Assembly (NCBI GenBank): GCA_045631205.1
Contig: JAZQUI010000015.1
Coordinates: 1-44,788, forward strand
Direction of reading: 5' to 3'
DNA from: HGM04593 sp045631205
GTDB taxonomy: Bacteria > Bacteroidota > Bacteroidia > Bacteroidales > Bacteroidaceae
Length of the DNA stretch: 44,788 nucleotides
The notes below the pieces were generated by a model that worked only from the letters and a program-made list of their open reading frames with translations, ran no database searches and had not been told where the DNA came from. Of this stretch, positions 43,428-44,788 are shown one piece after another. The translations under genes were made by a program, and so were the position numbers. The first letter of the stretch is position 1. The number at the start of each line of letters is the position of its first letter.

Positions 43428-44129
43428 ATGGACGAGAAACAGAGAATTTTGCTATGCGAGGATGACGAGAACCTCGGTATGCTCTTGCGTGAATATTTGC
43501 AGGCGAAAGGATTTTATGCCGAGTTGTGTCCCGATGGTGACGTTGGCTATAAGACTTTCTTGAAAGGGAAATTTGATTTTTGTGTGCTCGACGTGATGAT
43601 GCCAGTTAAGGATGGTTTCACTCTTGCGCAGGAGATTCGTGCCGTAAATTCGGAGATTCCTATCATTTTCCTCACTGCTAAGGCTCTTAATGAGGATATA
43701 CTTGAGGGCTTTAAAATTGGTGCAGACGATTATATAACAAAGCCTTTCAGAATGGAAGAACTTGTTTTACGCATAGAAGCTATATTGCGTCGTGTTTGCG
43801 GTAAAAAGAACAAGGCTAACACCTTATATAAGATAGGCCGCTTCCAGTTCGATACGCAGAAGCAATTGCTCACAATTGGCGACCAGCAGACAAAGCTCAC
43901 TACAAAAGAGTCGGAGTTGCTTAGCCTGCTTTGTGCTCACACCAATGAGATTCTGCAACGCGACTTTGCACTTAAAACCGTGTGGACCGATGACAACTAT
44001 TTCAATGCCCGCAGTATGGATGTTTACATCACCAAACTGCGTAAGCACTTGAAGGCTGACGATTCCATTGAAATTATAAATATACACGGTAAGGGTTATA
44101 AACTTATCGCTCCCGAGGCTGAAGCCTGA
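43428..44129 (+). CDS. rprY: OmpR-family response regulator, RprY-like
   Basis: A 233-residue response regulator. The receiver domain (about 5-120) has the acidic pair EDD (11-13), the phospho-acceptor Asp55 in CVLDVMMP, Thr83 in FLTAKA and Lys105 in DYITKPF. The winged-helix DNA-binding domain (about 130-230) has LTTKESELLSLLCAHTNEIL, the recognition region FNARSMDVYITKLRKHLK, and IINIHGKGYKL in the wing. It starts 6 bases after its kinase gene, so the two form an operon. RprY-type regulators in Bacteroides and Porphyromonas are linked from memory to stress and primary-metabolism control. Confidence 0.92.
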   Translation: MDEKQRILLCEDDENLGMLLREYLQAKGFYAELCPDGDVGYKTFLKGKFDFCVLDVMMPVKDGFTLAQEIRAVNSEIPIIFLTAKALNEDILEGFKIGADDYITKPFRMEELVLRIEAILRRVCGKKNKANTLYKIGRFQFDTQKQLLTIGDQQTKLTTKESELLSLLCAHTNEILQRDFALKTVWTDDNYFNARSMDVYITKLRKHLKADDSIEIINIHGKGYKLIAPEAEA

Positions 44130-44150
44130 ACTCTTGGATGTATGGCAATA

Positions 44151-44187
44151 AAAAAGTCAGAGCAACCCGCGGGTTGCTCTTACTTTT
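44151..44187. terminator. Terminator between rprY and the small membrane-protein gene
   Basis: A hairpin with inner arms AGAGCAACCCG / CGGGTTGCTCT and imperfect A/T outer arms, followed by T-rich sequence. It separates convergent genes and may act both ways. Confidence 0.85.
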
Positions 44188-44205
44188 TTATTTTTTTGAT
44201 GAAGA

Positions 44206-44385
44206 TTAATCTTCCATAGCCTTTTTGCCGGCGATAATGTAGGTTATGAGGCCTATGATCATACCGGTGTATGCACCTACGTTAACGGCGTTGATGTTGT
44301 TCCAGCCGCAGAAGTGGCTGAGGATAAGAATCAATGCTCCGATAAGAATAAGCGCAAGACCTAAATTTTTAATTTTTGATGCCAT
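44206..44385 (-). CDS. Small two-helix membrane protein
   Basis: A 59-residue protein read from the minus strand. It begins MASKIKNLGLALILIGALIL with helix 1 at about 8-24. A short loop (SHFCGWNNINAVNVG) leads to helix 2 at about 38-53 (AYTGMIIGLITYIIAG), and it ends KKAMED. Similar tiny membrane proteins occur in Bacteroidales as I recall, with no known function. It is convergent with rprY. A possible -7 element, TTACTTTG on the minus strand at 44427-44434, lies 42-49 bases upstream. Codon use and the clean start and stop support a real gene. Confidence 0.75.
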   Translation of the reverse strand: MASKIKNLGLALILIGALILILSHFCGWNNINAVNVGAYTGMIIGLITYIIAGKKAMED

Positions 44386-44560
44386 AATATATAGTGTTTT
44401 GTTTATTATTCACATTCTTAATGTTGCAAAGTAACATATAAATATTTAGAGTATAAAATTTTTTTGCTTAAAAATGCTCCTTTTCTGCGCTTTGGGGTAA
44501 AAATAGTTGTGTGAATTTCTTTATTGAACAGGGTCTTGTACAAAAAGGTTATCGTAAAAC

Positions 44561-44591
44561 TTTGGTAATTCAAAAATTATCACTATCTTTG
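44561..44591 (+). promoter_or_regulatory. Promoter of the rpsF operon
   Basis: TTTG (44561-44564), 19 bases, then TATCTTTG (44584-44591): an exact Bacteroidetes consensus promoter, 47 bases before the rpsF ATG. The preceding 150 bases are A/T-rich and without a gene. Confidence 0.8.
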
Positions 44592-44638
44592 CACCCGCGT
44601 TTAGATAAACGAATGTTTAACCAATTTATTAAGTAAAA

Positions 44639-44788
44639 ATGAATCAATACGAAACCGTTTTCATTTTAACTCCCGTTTTATCTGATGAACAGATGAAGGA
44701 AGCGGTGAAGAAATTCGAAGACATTCTCACCAAAAATGGTGCTGAAATCGTTTTTGAAGATTTCTGGGGAATGCGCAAATTAGCTTAT
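44639..44788 (+). CDS. rpsF: 30S ribosomal protein S6 (5' part)
   Basis: The first 50 codons of S6, cut by the window end. It begins MNQYETVFILTPVLSDEQMK and continues KFEDILTKNGAEIV and EDFWGMRKLAY, the typical first beta-alpha-beta and the W-G-x-R-K-LAY signature. In Bacteroidetes rpsR and rplI usually follow; they are outside the window. Confidence 0.97.
   Translation, partial: MNQYETVFILTPVLSDEQMKEAVKKFEDILTKNGAEIVFEDFWGMRKLAY

Noticed and set aside
1..44788. tRNA, rRNA, CRISPR array, prophage or integrase genes
   Set aside because: No cloverleaf, rRNA-like stretch, repeat-spacer array or phage-type gene was seen in the intergenic regions, though short RNAs could be missed by eye.

Overview
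The window looks like a chromosomal segment of a gut-type member of the Bacteroidales (Bacteroides/Prevotella-like). Evidence: the -33/-7 promoter pair TTTG...TAnnTTTG, few Shine-Dalgarno sites, lipoproteins and a TonB-dependent receptor of Bacteroidales type, DUF4270, DUF4295 and DUF4827 family genes, a GH57/GH133/GT4 glycogen cluster, an RprX/RprY-like two-component pair, and an EF-G paralogue resembling Bacteroides EF-G2. Family assignments come from reading motifs and from memory of related proteins; no database search was run.

Layout: (1) 8-4624, a three-gene plus-strand glycogen operon (debranching enzyme, GT4 glycosyltransferase, GH57 protein). (2) 4778-7033, a minus-strand pair (DUF4270 lipoprotein and a half-length GT5 protein), divergent from panC-panD (7397-8600). 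(3) 8683-13265, a minus-strand run: methylmalonyl-CoA epimerase, carboxyltransferase, a 48-residue OadG-like remnant, biotin carrier, then a GH20 hexosaminidase in the next position. (4) 13598-16310, an acyl-CoA ligase and a small secreted protein with a Cys-hexapeptide tail. (5) 16572-18838, minus-strand housekeeping genes (DUF4295, rpmG, rpmB, pncC, tsaD). (6) 18945-22366, a FemAB/GNAT-like protein and a TonB-dependent receptor without SusD. (7) 22481-31857, a sialidase pseudogene beside an 8.8-kb gene for one 2928-residue secreted protein carrying both a GH33 sialidase and a GH95 fucosidase. (8) 32079-38096, rpe-comEC, a DHH phosphoesterase, a DUF4827 lipoprotein and a glmM-type mutase. (9) 38153-44788, hemW, the EF-G paralogue, rprX-rprY, a small membrane protein and the start of rpsF.

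The standout locus is the GH33-GH95 protein. Both active sites look intact by eye, and its modules (ricin-like repeats, a discoidin-like domain, helical linkers, a sorting-type C-terminus) fit a secreted enzyme that removes both terminal caps, sialic acid and fucose, from mucin or milk-type glycans. The GH20 enzyme could act on the uncapped chains. A broken sialidase copy directly downstream suggests an older free-standing sialidase was lost or rearranged here.

Other notable points: the EF-G paralogue lacks the catalytic His of the G3 motif; two glycogen-cluster proteins have eroded catalytic motifs; and the decarboxylase cluster lacks its membrane pump subunit in this window. Intergenic regions hold several perfect palindromic terminators and a recurring -7 variant, TATCTTCG.
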